DNA of 64,000 bases from CALNYZ01 sp942490945 (GCA_942490945.1 CALNYZ010000018.1:124001-188000), one strand, 5' to 3'. Positions 17,830 to 26,234 are shown, counted from the stretch's first letter. Notes: generated from the sequence alone by a model not told the origin. Made by a program: numbers and translations.

Positions 17830-18309
17830 ATGGCCGACAAGCAGATAACCACCTTGCAACGCGTACATATCGCGCTTCCCGTCTCTGATCTGGCACAGAG
17901 CGCGGCGTTTTATCAACGTTTATTCGGTGAACCGCCCGTCAAACAAAAACCCGAGTTTGTAAAATTTGCGCCGACGCAGGTACCAATAAATTTAAGTTTG
18001 AATCTGCGCGAGATTGCCCCCACCATTACTATCAGCCCGGCGCATTTCGGCGTAGAAGTGCAAACAGTCGCGGAGCTGGACGCGTTTCGTCAGCGGCTAC
18101 AAGCGCATGAGGTTGCGACGATTGAAGAACCGGGTGTCAGTTGTTGCTACGCGAAGCAGTCCAAATTGTGGTTGAGTGACCCCAATCAGAACAATTGGGA
18201 GATCTACCTGATAGAGGAGGCGGAAGTTCCCGACTATAATTGTGATTGTGGTAGCACGAACGTGGAAACAGGTACAAAGCCAAAAACCGAAAGTAAATGC
18301 CAATGTTGA
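17830..18309 (+). CDS. arsI: ArsI/CadI-type glyoxalase-fold metalloenzyme
   Basis: A vicinal-oxygen-chelate (glyoxalase-fold) protein of 159 residues. The metal triad His13, His72 and Glu124 and the vicinal pair Cys105-Cys106 match the pattern known for the C-As lyase ArsI, which demethylates trivalent organoarsenicals, and for the cadmium-induced CadI. The C-terminus adds a Cys-rich tail (NCDCG, KCQC). AGGAGAGGA just before the ATG is a strong ribosome site. It overlaps the next gene, a SigZ-like sigma factor, by 13 bases. No arsR, arsM or arsenic efflux gene is in the window, so the true substrate (organoarsenical, cadmium or other) is open. Confidence 0.85.
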   Translation: MADKQITTLQRVHIALPVSDLAQSAAFYQRLFGEPPVKQKPEFVKFAPTQVPINLSLNLREIAPTITISPAHFGVEVQTVAELDAFRQRLQAHEVATIEEPGVSCCYAKQSKLWLSDPNQNNWEIYLIEEAEVPDYNCDCGSTNVETGTKPKTESKCQC

Positions 18310-18875
18310 CGGAGACAAATTCAAGTAACATGACAACAGACAAGCAGAGCGGAATAAATTGGCACGCGCTTACGGACAGGCTGCGTCGGTATTTCCAGCT
18401 GCGTGTTAACAATAAGGCAGACACGGATGACCTGGTGCAAACCGTCCTCAGTAAAGCGTACCAACAGCAGAGCCAGTTACGTGATGCTGATGCCTGGCAG
18501 GGCTGGGTGTTTAAAATAGCACACCATGCCCTGGTCGACTATTACCGGCGCAACGCTATGACGACAGCCAGCACGGTTGAATATAGTGAGCAAAATCATT
18601 TCGAGTCAGCCGAATTACACACTAATGAAGTTGCTGAATGCCTGATGTGTATGACAACGACGCTAGCAGGCGATGAGCGACACCTGCTGCAACAAATCGA
18701 TGTGGATGGGGTAAGTCAAAAACAGCTCGCTGCGAAAATCAATCTTCCCTATTCCAGTCTGAAATCGCGCGTGCAGCGTACGCGCCAAAAGTTAAAACAA
18801 CGTTTACAGGCTTGTTGTGAAGTGGAATACGATCTTGCCGGTCGGCCGATTGGACTGGTTAAGCCAAGCTGTTAG
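18297..18875 (+). CDS. sigZ: SigZ-like ECF sigma factor
   Basis: An RNA polymerase sigma factor of up to 192 residues. Region 2 is visible as DTDDLVQTVLSKAYQQ through WVFKIAHHALVDYYRR, and region 4 as GVSQKQLAAKINLPYSSLKSRVQRTRQKLK. The tail ACCEVEYDLAGRPIG with a final Cys is the cysteine-bearing C-terminal extension of SigZ-type factors and may sense metals or redox state. Start choices are the ATGs at 18297, 18303 or 18330. The overlap with the ArsI-like gene points to co-translation. No anti-sigma gene follows. Confidence 0.85.
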   Translation: MPMLTETNSSNMTTDKQSGINWHALTDRLRRYFQLRVNNKADTDDLVQTVLSKAYQQQSQLRDADAWQGWVFKIAHHALVDYYRRNAMTTASTVEYSEQNHFESAELHTNEVAECLMCMTTTLAGDERHLLQQIDVDGVSQKQLAAKINLPYSSLKSRVQRTRQKLKQRLQACCEVEYDLAGRPIGLVKPSC

Positions 18876-18917
18876 TAAGCAGTCACTCCATCTATCCCCG
18901 GCTGGGCATTCTATATA

Positions 18918-18938
18918 AGCATATAGTTATGCTATGAT
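18918..18938 (+). promoter_or_regulatory. Extended -10 promoter with overlapping palindrome (phzF-like gene)
   Basis: The perfect inverted repeat AGCATA-TAGT-TATGCT (18918-18933) overlaps the extended -10 element TGCTATGAT (18930-18938). The -35 region is poor. It lies about 40 bases before the PhzF-family start. The palindrome may be an operator. Confidence 0.45.
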
Positions 18939-18975
18939 TGATGTTTAACCATCTCGACTCGGCAGGCCATCTTCC

Positions 18976-19779
18976 ATGCAAGTTATTCAGTACATCATTA
19001 ATGCTTTCACACGTATGCCGTTTGGCGGTAATCCTGCAGCAGTGGTGCCGCTGAAGCGATGGTTGCCAGACAATCTGATGCAACAAATTGCGACGGAAAA
19101 TAGCCTCTCGGAAACGGCGTTTTTTGTGCCAGAAATAAAAGGCGAAGCTATCCAGTATGCTTTGCGCTGGTTTACCCCATTTCGAGAGGTAGATTTTTGT
19201 GGCCATGCGACGTTGGCCGCCGCGCACGTGTTGTTGAATCACAAGCAACTCAAAACTGATGCTGTCACATTTACTGCACGCTGTGGTGAGTTAAAGGTGA
19301 AGCGATTCAGCGAGGCCTATCAGCTCGATTTTCCCAGGCTAGGCTGTGAACCGGTTGATATGGCTGCCACGTTATCCGATGCACTGGGTGTGAGCGTAAT
19401 CGAAAGCTGGGCAGGTGATGATCTTGTTGCAATCGTCAGCGATGAAGCGACGGTCGCCAACTGTACACCCGATATGGCGAAACTTAAAAATATTGATACA
19501 CGCGGTGTCATTATTAGCGCTGCGAATGATAACAAGACGGGTGAAGTTGATTTTGTCAGTCGTTTCTTTGCGCCGCGTTATGGTATTGAAGAAGACCCTG
19601 TCACCGGTTCCGCGCATTGCCTGCTCGCACCACTGTGGGCAGAGAAACTTGGTAAGCCACGCCTCAGCGCAAAACAGGTATCGAAACGTGGTGGTGAGAT
19701 GATTTGTGAAGTGACAAAGGACCGCGTGCTAATCGATGCCGATGCCGTGACCTACATGATTGGCAAGATTTATATCTGA
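18976..19779 (+). CDS. PhzF-family isomerase
   Basis: A 267-residue member of the PhzF/diaminopimelate-epimerase-fold family. The N-terminal FGGNPAAVV and the catalytic glutamate in ATENSLSETAFF (Glu46) are intact. DFCGHATLAAAHVL marks the first lobe, and EEDPVTGSAHC the second. Such enzymes catalyse proton-transfer isomerisations. Outside phenazine operons their substrates are mostly unknown, and no phenazine genes are present. It follows the ArsI-SigZ pair by 100 bases with its own promoter-like element. Confidence 0.88.
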   Translation: MQVIQYIINAFTRMPFGGNPAAVVPLKRWLPDNLMQQIATENSLSETAFFVPEIKGEAIQYALRWFTPFREVDFCGHATLAAAHVLLNHKQLKTDAVTFTARCGELKVKRFSEAYQLDFPRLGCEPVDMAATLSDALGVSVIESWAGDDLVAIVSDEATVANCTPDMAKLKNIDTRGVIISAANDNKTGEVDFVSRFFAPRYGIEEDPVTGSAHCLLAPLWAEKLGKPRLSAKQVSKRGGEMICEVTKDRVLIDADAVTYMIGKIYI

Positions 19780-19903
19780 CTAATTGTATAACCCCGGGTA
19801 AGCTGTTTTTTATCTAATATTATTAATCTTAACATGCATGACGTAGCTGCCCGTTACCTTGCAAAAAAAGTAGGGTCAAGACTAACATAGTTATAATAAG
19901 CAT

Positions 19904-20956
19904 ATGAACGCACCGATAAAACAACGCAAGGCTGTCGCCCTTATTTCCGGCGGGCTTGATTCCATGCTCGCTGCGAAAGTTGTGATGGAGCAGGGCGTGC
20001 ACGTCGAAGGCATTAATTTCTTCACCGGTTTTTGTGTAGAAGGGCATACGCATGCCATTCGCAAACGCAGTGATAAAAAAATCAAACGCAATAACGCATT
20101 GCACACTGCAAAAACACTCGGTATCAAATTACACATTATTGATGTGATCGAAGAATACAAAGACGTGTTAATCAATCCCAAACATGGTTACGGTCAACAC
20201 ATGAACCCGTGTCTTGATTGCAAGGGCTTTATGGTAAAAAAAGCCTTGCAGTGGATTAAGGAAAACGATTTCGATTTTATTATTACCGGTGAAGTGATGG
20301 GACAGCGTCCGATGTCGCAGCGCAAACAAACCATGCCGATCATACAACGTGAATCCGGTGCCGGTGATTTACTGGTGCGCCCGCTATGTGCACAACATTT
20401 GCCACCGACCTTACCCGAACGTGAAGGCTGGTTGGATCGGGAAAAATTACTTGCTTTTAATGGACGCAGTCGTAAACCGCAAATCGCGCTGGCTGCCAAT
20501 TATGGCATTGATGATTTTGCGCAGCCTGCCGGCGGCTGTTGTTTCCTGACCGATAAAACCTATTCGCAAAAGCTCGTCGATTTATGGCAACACCGTGGCA
20601 ACAAGGATTACGAGCTCGACGACATCATGTTGTTAAAAATCGGTCGCCACATTCGCCCCAACGATAAATTTAAAATTATTATTTCGCGTGAAGAAGGCGA
20701 GGACAAATACATGGAAGGCTATAAAAAACAATTCACGTATTTGTATGTCAGCAGTCACACTGGACCACTGGCATTAATCGAGGGTGATGTGAACGAAGCG
20801 GATTTAAAACTGGCTGGCAGCATAGTGGCGCGTTATGGCAAAGGCCGTGCCGCAGCAGAAGTGGAAGTCACTGCTCACCCATTGAATAGGCCCGAAGTGA
20901 AACTCCGGGTAAAACCGTTGCTGGTGGATGACATCCCGCAAAGCTGGTATATATAA
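19904..20956 (+). CDS. PP-loop ATP pyrophosphatase, MnmA-like
   Basis: A 350-residue enzyme with the N-type ATP pyrophosphatase P-loop SGGLDS at residues 15-20 and a CxxC pair (Cys103, Cys106) in NPCLDCKG, as in tRNA-thiolating enzymes of the MnmA/ThiI class. A further Cys pair occurs in GGCCFLTD. The C-terminal part (about residues 230-350) looks like the NFACT-R/DUF814 RNA-associated domain, with KIGRHIRPNDKFKIIISR. Such proteins are often annotated as tRNA 2-thiouridine enzymes, but they are distinct from true MnmA. The chemistry of adenylation and sulfur transfer is likely; the RNA target is unknown. Confidence 0.8.
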   Translation: MNAPIKQRKAVALISGGLDSMLAAKVVMEQGVHVEGINFFTGFCVEGHTHAIRKRSDKKIKRNNALHTAKTLGIKLHIIDVIEEYKDVLINPKHGYGQHMNPCLDCKGFMVKKALQWIKENDFDFIITGEVMGQRPMSQRKQTMPIIQRESGAGDLLVRPLCAQHLPPTLPEREGWLDREKLLAFNGRSRKPQIALAANYGIDDFAQPAGGCCFLTDKTYSQKLVDLWQHRGNKDYELDDIMLLKIGRHIRPNDKFKIIISREEGEDKYMEGYKKQFTYLYVSSHTGPLALIEGDVNEADLKLAGSIVARYGKGRAAAEVEVTAHPLNRPEVKLRVKPLLVDDIPQSWYI

Positions 20957-21285
20957 ACCTGCCTGTCTGATTCGTAATGCGCGGCCAGTAACAATTACTG
21001 ACCAGTTGCCAGCATCAACTGCTTAAAATTTCCTGAATCCTTTTACCTTCCTTGATCCTGGTATTTTCGCATATTTCAAGAATTTAAATAAAAAACCGGG
21101 TCTAAGACTATGTTTAAAAACAATAATCAATTGAGGGTTATTTGAAAATGATTGTTATTTAATCAATAGTTTGGTAACCTTAAAATCCCTTGTGTCAATA
21201 TATTGTCAAGGAACCAGTTCACATTTTCATATAGTCAATTTTCATCAGACAATGAATATTGGCAGCAAATTTACACAGGCACAGC
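20957..21285. other. Intergenic region, Fur-box-like site at 21143-21157
   Basis: No gene is seen. TGAAAATGATTGTTA at 21143-21157 agrees at 12 of 14 defined positions with the 7-1-7 Fur consensus (TGATAATnATTATCA). It lies about 130 bases before the lipoprotein ATG. The 15-mer AAATGATTGTTATTT within and beside it recurs at 39221-39235. No clear -35/-10 pair was identified. Confidence 0.4.
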
Positions 21286-23523
21286 ATGAAAAAATTAGGC
21301 ACGAATATTCTGTTGGGATTACTGGCACTCACCCTGCTGGCTGCCTGTGGAGGCGGTGGCGGTGGAAATGGCTCAACACCTACACCCAGCATCAGCAATT
21401 TTAGCGCCAGTGCGAGTAGCATCCCGGCAGGAGCGAGCGTTAATTTAACGGCGCTGTTTGCGGACGGTGCGGGCAGTATCGATAATGGCGTGGGTGCGGT
21501 TACCTCCGGTACCGCTATCTCTGTTTCCCCTGCAACGACGACTACATATACTTTGACGGTCGCGGATACGGCGGGAAACAGCGTGACCTCAACGGTTACT
21601 GTCACGGTAACCACACCATCAATTTCCAGTTTTACGACCAGCGCCGTCACCATACCGGCGGGCGCCAGCGTAAACCTGACGGCGGTGTTCACCGATGGGA
21701 CAGGCAGCATTGATAATGCCGTCGGCGCCGTGACAACAGGCAATGCTGTGTCAGTTACGCCAGCCGTTACCACGACGTATACGCTTACCGTTAGCGATGG
21801 CGTCAATTCAGTAACTTCTGCTGTCACGGTTACCGTCTTGTCATTAAGCAGTTTGAGTATTAACAATGGCGCGCTGGATCAGGTTTTTCAGGCGAGTCAG
21901 GCTTCCTATACAGCCACTGTGGGTTATCTCGCTACCTCCATTAAAGTGATCGCCAGCACGGCGAATACAGGTGCTGCGGTGACAGTTAATGGTGTGGCAG
22001 TCGATGCGAATAATAGCAGTCAGAGCATTACACTCACGGAAGGCGCCAACTCAGCAATCAGTATTGTGGTGACCGCAGCCGATACCACCACCCACACCTA
22101 TACGCTGACAGTGACGCGACAAACATCCGCCTCTTTTGCCGAGCAAGCTTACTTCAAGGCATCGAATACCGGACTGGATGATAAATTTGGTTATCGTGTT
22201 GCCTTATCAGGCGACACGCTGGCAGTCGGTGCCTATCTTGAAGACAGTAGTTCGACTGGTAGCAACAGTACACCCGATGAGTTATCAATTGATTCCGGTG
22301 CAGTGTATGTATTTACACGTTCTGGTTCGACATGGAGTCAACAAGCCTACATTAAAGCATCGAACCCGATGGCAAGCGCATACTTCGGTGCAAGTCTTGC
22401 CTTGTCCGGTGATACGCTCGCAGTAGGTGCGTATGGCGAATCCGGTCTTGCAACAGGTGCAGGTGCAGTGTATGTCTTTACCCGCAGTGGCACGACCTGG
22501 AGTCAGCAAGATTTATTGCGTGGCAGCAATGCCGCACAAGGTGATCAGTTCGGTTATAGCGTGGCACTTGATAATGACACACTGGTTGCCGGCGCGTTAC
22601 GTGAAGACAGCAGTACAAGCGGTGTTAATACAACACCGGATGACCTGGCACAAAACGCCGGTGCAGCGTATGTGTTTACACGTAGCGGCACGAGCTGGAG
22701 TGAACAGGCCTACCTGAAAGCATCCAACACCGATGCCGGTGACCAATTTGGTTACAGCGTTGCTGTCAGTGGTGATAGCGTTGCTGTCGGTGCATGGCGC
22801 GAAGACAGTAATGCAACCGGTGTTAATCCAGGCACAGTCGCCGAAGCGGATAACAGTGCATTCTGGGCCGGTGCCGTCTATGTTTTTATGCGCAGTGGTA
22901 GCAGCTGGTCACAACAAGCTTATATCAAGGCGTCGAATACTGATGGTGGTGATGCTACCACCAATCCAGTAACCGCAGGTGATACTTTCGGTGCCAGCAT
23001 TGCCATTCATGACGATACATTGGTCGTTGGTGCGTACCTGGAAAGAAGCAGCGCACAAGTTATTAACGGTGATGAAACGGATAACGCATTCAGCGGTGCC
23101 GGTGCAGTGTATGTCTTTACCCGCAGTGGTAGCACGTGGAGTCAACAAGCTTATATCAAACCACATAACGCGGCAGTGGGTGACTGGTTTGGCTATAGCG
23201 TCGCAGTATATGACAACACACTGGTTGTCGGCGCGGTACGTGAAGACAGTGTTGAGCAAGGATTAACAGGCAGTGGAGTTGATGACACTGCACAGAATGC
23301 CGGTGCCGTGTACTTGTTCACCCGCAGTGGCACGACCTGGACACAACAAAAATACATCAAGTCATCCAACAATGAGGGTGGTGACTGGTTTGGTGTGGAT
23401 GTCGCGATCGATGCAGGTCTGCTCACCGTGGGTGCATGGCGTGAAGACAGTAGCACCTCTGGTATTAACTCAACACCTGATAATAATCTTAACGATGCAG
23501 GTGCCGCCTACGTTTTTGAGTAG
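21286..23523 (+). CDS. Lipoprotein with two Ig-like, one cadherin-like and seven FG-GAP repeats
   Basis: A 745-residue predicted outer-surface lipoprotein. The signal peptide ends in the lipobox LLAAC, followed by six Gly. The mature part then has two Ig-like repeats of about 80-85 residues, each with the PAGASVNLTA motif (roughly residues 30-190), and a cadherin-like beta-sandwich domain (about 190-280). It ends with seven FG-GAP-type repeats of 55-75 residues, each following the pattern FGYSVA-DTLAVGA-EDS-GAVYVFTRSG-WSQQ. These form a beta-propeller, usually for adhesion or carbohydrate binding. The frame opens at a TTG at 21259, but the ATG at 21286 begins the signal peptide. A strong terminator follows. 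Confidence 0.88.
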   Translation: MKKLGTNILLGLLALTLLAACGGGGGGNGSTPTPSISNFSASASSIPAGASVNLTALFADGAGSIDNGVGAVTSGTAISVSPATTTTYTLTVADTAGNSVTSTVTVTVTTPSISSFTTSAVTIPAGASVNLTAVFTDGTGSIDNAVGAVTTGNAVSVTPAVTTTYTLTVSDGVNSVTSAVTVTVLSLSSLSINNGALDQVFQASQASYTATVGYLATSIKVIASTANTGAAVTVNGVAVDANNSSQSITLTEGANSAISIVVTAADTTTHTYTLTVTRQTSASFAEQAYFKASNTGLDDKFGYRVALSGDTLAVGAYLEDSSSTGSNSTPDELSIDSGAVYVFTRSGSTWSQQAYIKASNPMASAYFGASLALSGDTLAVGAYGESGLATGAGAVYVFTRSGTTWSQQDLLRGSNAAQGDQFGYSVALDNDTLVAGALREDSSTSGVNTTPDDLAQNAGAAYVFTRSGTSWSEQAYLKASNTDAGDQFGYSVAVSGDSVAVGAWREDSNATGVNPGTVAEADNSAFWAGAVYVFMRSGSSWSQQAYIKASNTDGGDATTNPVTAGDTFGASIAIHDDTLVVGAYLERSSAQVINGDETDNAFSGAGAVYVFTRSGSTWSQQAYIKPHNAAVGDWFGYSVAVYDNTLVVGAVREDSVEQGLTGSGVDDTAQNAGAVYLFTRSGTTWTQQKYIKSSNNEGGDWFGVDVAIDAGLLTVGAWREDSSTSGINSTPDNNLNDAGAAYVFE

Positions 23524-23907
23524 TGTGGATCTGTTTATATAATCTAGTATATAAAAAAGGCCTGCATTGCAGGCCTTTTTTGTTATATAGTCAACATACT
23601 TAAAATATAAATCGATTGCTCACTTGCTCGTCTGTAATGGACAACCATGTATCACCACCTATTATTGTGTGATGTAGCTCGCATGTTGCCGGTAACAGGC
23701 TCATGTAGGATAGTGATAGAAGAAAATAAATTTATACTTTTTTGAGTATAAAGTATTCAATCCGTTCTTGAGGGGAAAAACCAGCGTCGTACCTGTTGTA
23801 GGTGAATCTGCTGCGCAGAATCCTGCACTCCGTTATATGAAAAGTTCGGGGTGACGTAATTTTTATTAACACTGGTTTTTATAATGCAAGCACTAACAGG
23901 AAGAAAT
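23524..23907. other. Intergenic region between lipoprotein and lysozyme genes
   Basis: Besides the terminator at 23553-23581, the stretch holds no convincing coding frame. The A+T-rich part around 23715-23760 is a possible promoter area for the lysozyme gene, but no consensus pair stands out. Confidence 0.4.
23553..23581. terminator. Bidirectional intrinsic terminator, copy 1
   Basis: A 13-bp perfect stem (A6-GGCCTGC paired with GCAGGCC-T6) and a three-base loop, 30 bases after the FG-GAP lipoprotein stop. The same 29 bases recur exactly at 25276-25304. Confidence 0.92.
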
Positions 23908-24528
23908 ATGCCGCTTCATTCACAAGTAAAATACCAGTTATACAAAAATCTCGAAAATTACGAGGGTCGATTCAATCACCTGTATCTGGATACAAAAGGT
24001 AAGGTCACAGTTGGTGTTGGCCATTTGGTTATGAACAAGACGGCAATGGGTTCATTGGTCTTTTACAAACTGAAAAATAATCTTCCTGTCCAAATGGCGA
24101 CACTGCAGGAAAAACAGGCTGAATATGATGCAATTGCGAAACTACCATGGGGTCAACGTTATGGAGCCGCCACTTTCAAGAAGCACGCCAGCATGATCAT
24201 GAAAGACACAGATATTGATAAACTTGTGGATAAACATATAGACAGCTTTTATAAAGAATTGTCAAAGACTTATAGCAAGGCAAACGGTTATACCGATGAC
24301 TTTGATAACCTGCACAAAAATGTTCAGCTTGCATTGTTTGACCTGATATTTAATTTAGGTGCGACCAAGCTTGCAAATACATTTCCGAATTTCTATGCTT
24401 CATTAAAGACTGGAGACTGGAAAAAAGCGGCGCCCGAGACGAACCGACCGGATGTGAATGCTGCACGTAACCTGTACGTCAAACAACTTCTCCTGAATGT
24501 ACCCACAGCCGCGGTGACCACGCCATGA
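23908..24528 (+). CDS. GH24 (T4-type) lysozyme without signal peptide
   Basis: A 206-residue muramidase-like protein. Glu19, Asp28 and Thr34 in the EG-x8-D-x5-TVGVGH region keep exactly the 9- and 6-residue spacing of the T4 lysozyme Glu11-Asp20-Thr26 triad. LALFDLIFNLG further on is the helical core of this fold. AGGAAG before the ATG at 23908 decides the start; the frame is open from an ATG at 23884. There is no leader peptide, so it needs another route to peptidoglycan: lysis, a holin or a contractile injection system. Its stop overlaps the next start as ATGA. No holin or phage genes flank it. An effector role is inferred. Confidence 0.8.
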   Translation: MPLHSQVKYQLYKNLENYEGRFNHLYLDTKGKVTVGVGHLVMNKTAMGSLVFYKLKNNLPVQMATLQEKQAEYDAIAKLPWGQRYGAATFKKHASMIMKDTDIDKLVDKHIDSFYKELSKTYSKANGYTDDFDNLHKNVQLALFDLIFNLGATKLANTFPNFYASLKTGDWKKAAPETNRPDVNAARNLYVKQLLLNVPTAAVTTP

Positions 24529-25208
24529 AATTACGCACGCTATACATAACCATCTGTTTATTCATTGCTGCCTGTGTGAATGCAGAAAACAGTTTCAAAC
24601 CACAAATAACCCAAGCGGCTTTCCCCGGGTTTAATTTTGCTAAAAGCGACGCCTACGAAGCTGTTAAGTTAACTGACTATGAATTTAAATCAACAACTGG
24701 TCCGAGTGTTACCTTTAATTCCTGCCCTCAAGTGACTGCATATAATGAAAATAACATCGCGCAATTCGATTTCTTTCGTTTTCGACTGTTAAGAGTTTCC
24801 TGCGTTGCAATTCAAAAATCACTGTTGGCGGCGGGCTACCGCGAACAATTCCTGCCTGGTAGTCTGAATACTCAGTTAATCGAAAGAATGCCGGCAACAG
24901 CAATACCCTTGTTGAGCAAAACACAACGACAACATGTTGCAAACAAAACAATGGCAGAGGCATTCAACAGTGCCAATATGACCATTGATAATGACGGAGT
25001 AATCAGGGTCGAAACAGCAGATGACGAGTTTTACTATACGCTGCTGGCAACAGGTGATTTCAATAATGACGGCATTGGCGATATGCTGGTTCGCGTCGAA
25101 TGGTACGCGCGACATGCACACGGTAAACATGTTGATTTACTGGTACTGACCCAAAAAAGTAAAAAAGGTCCGGTTAGTATCGTCTGGCGTTTTTGGAAAG
25201 ATAGTTAG
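24525..25208 (+). CDS. Exported protein coupled to lysozyme; putative immunity partner
   Basis: A 227-residue protein with a clear signal peptide (about residues 1-20, hydrophobic core YITICLFIAACVNA). It has Cys residues that could form periplasmic disulfides and a late DFNNDGIGD loop of the EF-hand/FG-GAP calcium-binding type. I do not recognise a named family. The ATGA overlap with the leaderless lysozyme gene indicates translational coupling. By layout it could neutralise the lysozyme in the periplasm. That is inference, and a role as partner enzyme or adaptor is also possible. Confidence 0.65.
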   Translation: MKLRTLYITICLFIAACVNAENSFKPQITQAAFPGFNFAKSDAYEAVKLTDYEFKSTTGPSVTFNSCPQVTAYNENNIAQFDFFRFRLLRVSCVAIQKSLLAAGYREQFLPGSLNTQLIERMPATAIPLLSKTQRQHVANKTMAEAFNSANMTIDNDGVIRVETADDEFYYTLLATGDFNNDGIGDMLVRVEWYARHAHGKHVDLLVLTQKSKKGPVSIVWRFWKDS

Positions 25209-25275
25209 AGTTAAACTGAGCGTTCAGATGCTATTCTTAGCAGTGGTATAAATAAATTGTTATTATTTTCAAACG

Positions 25276-25304
25276 AAAAAAGGCCTGCATTGCAGGCCTT
25301 TTTT
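25276..25304. terminator. Bidirectional intrinsic terminator, copy 2
   Basis: Identical over 29 bases to the terminator at 23553-23581. It lies between the convergent exported-protein gene and the PEP-CTERM gene, serving both strands. Confidence 0.92.
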
Positions 25305-25322
25305 ATGTTGTAGTACTTCTGT

Positions 25323-26234
25323 TCAGGTTTTGCGGCGACGTCGCGCGTACAAGCCTACCAGTCCTGCACCAAACAATAAAAATGTAGTTGGTTCGGAAGC
25401 CGGTACCGGTGCCACCGCGATGAATTCCGCACGGGTAAAACGTTCACCTTCAAATATAGTTGAACTGCCACCGAAGTTATAATCGTAATTGGCGATCAAA
25501 CCTTGACTGCTCATCAGACTGAAGCGACCGGTGATATCGGAAGTGTTCGTGGTGCGATCCAGCACCAGAGCAATCTGGTCGTACATGGCAAATTCATTAT
25601 CGGTCAGTCCAATCGAAGCCGCTGACAACTCCATCAGATCCATCACAACATGTGAAGACGTCGCGACATTCTGTTCGCGAAATTCGACGAACAAACCACT
25701 ATTGCGCAAGCGCACATCCACTTCGACAACATCATCGGCGGTGCCGTTGGGTGAGTTGCGATCCGTCAGGCGTACCCCGAAGCGTTCGCCGACAACTGTC
25801 GGCGCGATCAAATCAAATACGCCGTTAACACTGAAGGTATCGTCATCCTTTAAACCGCGCCCCAGATTCGTGGCACTGTTACTGGTGTTGGTAATTAACG
25901 TCGCTTGCTGGAGGTAAATCTGGTTGCCATTCAGGCTACTATTAACGATGGCACCTGCGTAGGGATCAATATAAAGACGACCATTACTTTCTGGCCCTGC
26001 CAGCGTGCTCGGCGTTGTTGCGTAGGTTCCCGAGTTGCCGTTGTTAAACACCCAGTTGGTATCGTAGGGGTCGCCATTATCAAAGGTATCTTCAAAAAAC
26101 AGCGCACCATTACGGGTAACGCTAAAGGTATCAATCGCGACCGTTGTGGCCTGTGCGATTGAAGTGAGTAATGCCGAGCTGGCAATTAGGCCAAGGCCGG
26201 CAAGAAATTTTTTGTGCTGCAGAAGCTTAAACAT
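25323..26234 (-). CDS. PEP-CTERM sorting-domain protein
   Basis: An exported protein of 303 residues. The N-terminal signal peptide ends near SIAQA at about residue 29. The C-terminus has the tripartite sorting signal: a Pro-Glu-Pro-like ASEPTTF, the hydrophobic helix LLFGAGLVGLYA and a basic RRRRK tail. Such signals are cut by exosortase EpsH in bacteria that make extracellular polysaccharide. The middle is beta-rich, with a lectin-like appearance (FEDTFDNGDPYDTNW). No exosortase is in the window, so the sorting machinery must be elsewhere in the genome. It is the only PEP-CTERM protein seen. Confidence 0.85.
   Translation of the reverse strand: MFKLLQHKKFLAGLGLIASSALLTSIAQATTVAIDTFSVTRNGALFFEDTFDNGDPYDTNWVFNNGNSGTYATTPSTLAGPESNGRLYIDPYAGAIVNSSLNGNQIYLQQATLITNTSNSATNLGRGLKDDDTFSVNGVFDLIAPTVVGERFGVRLTDRNSPNGTADDVVEVDVRLRNSGLFVEFREQNVATSSHVVMDLMELSAASIGLTDNEFAMYDQIALVLDRTTNTSDITGRFSLMSSQGLIANYDYNFGGSSTIFEGERFTRAEFIAVAPVPASEPTTFLLFGAGLVGLYARRRRKT

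Noticed and set aside
21219..21866. A 215-codon open frame on the minus strand inside the FG-GAP lipoprotein gene
   Set aside because: It is the antisense of the Thr/Val-rich Ig-like repeats; its repetitive composition mirrors the sense strand, and the sense protein has a lipobox and recognised domains.
22136..23523. Possible DNA repeat array or mobile repeat
   Set aside because: The periodicity is at protein level (seven FG-GAP units) with divergent third positions, not a DNA repeat family.
23908..24528. Prophage endolysin
   Set aside because: No holin, spanin, tail, integrase or attachment-site signature is near; the coupled gene has a leader peptide instead. DUF1353 at 10.4 kb is too far to make a phage case.
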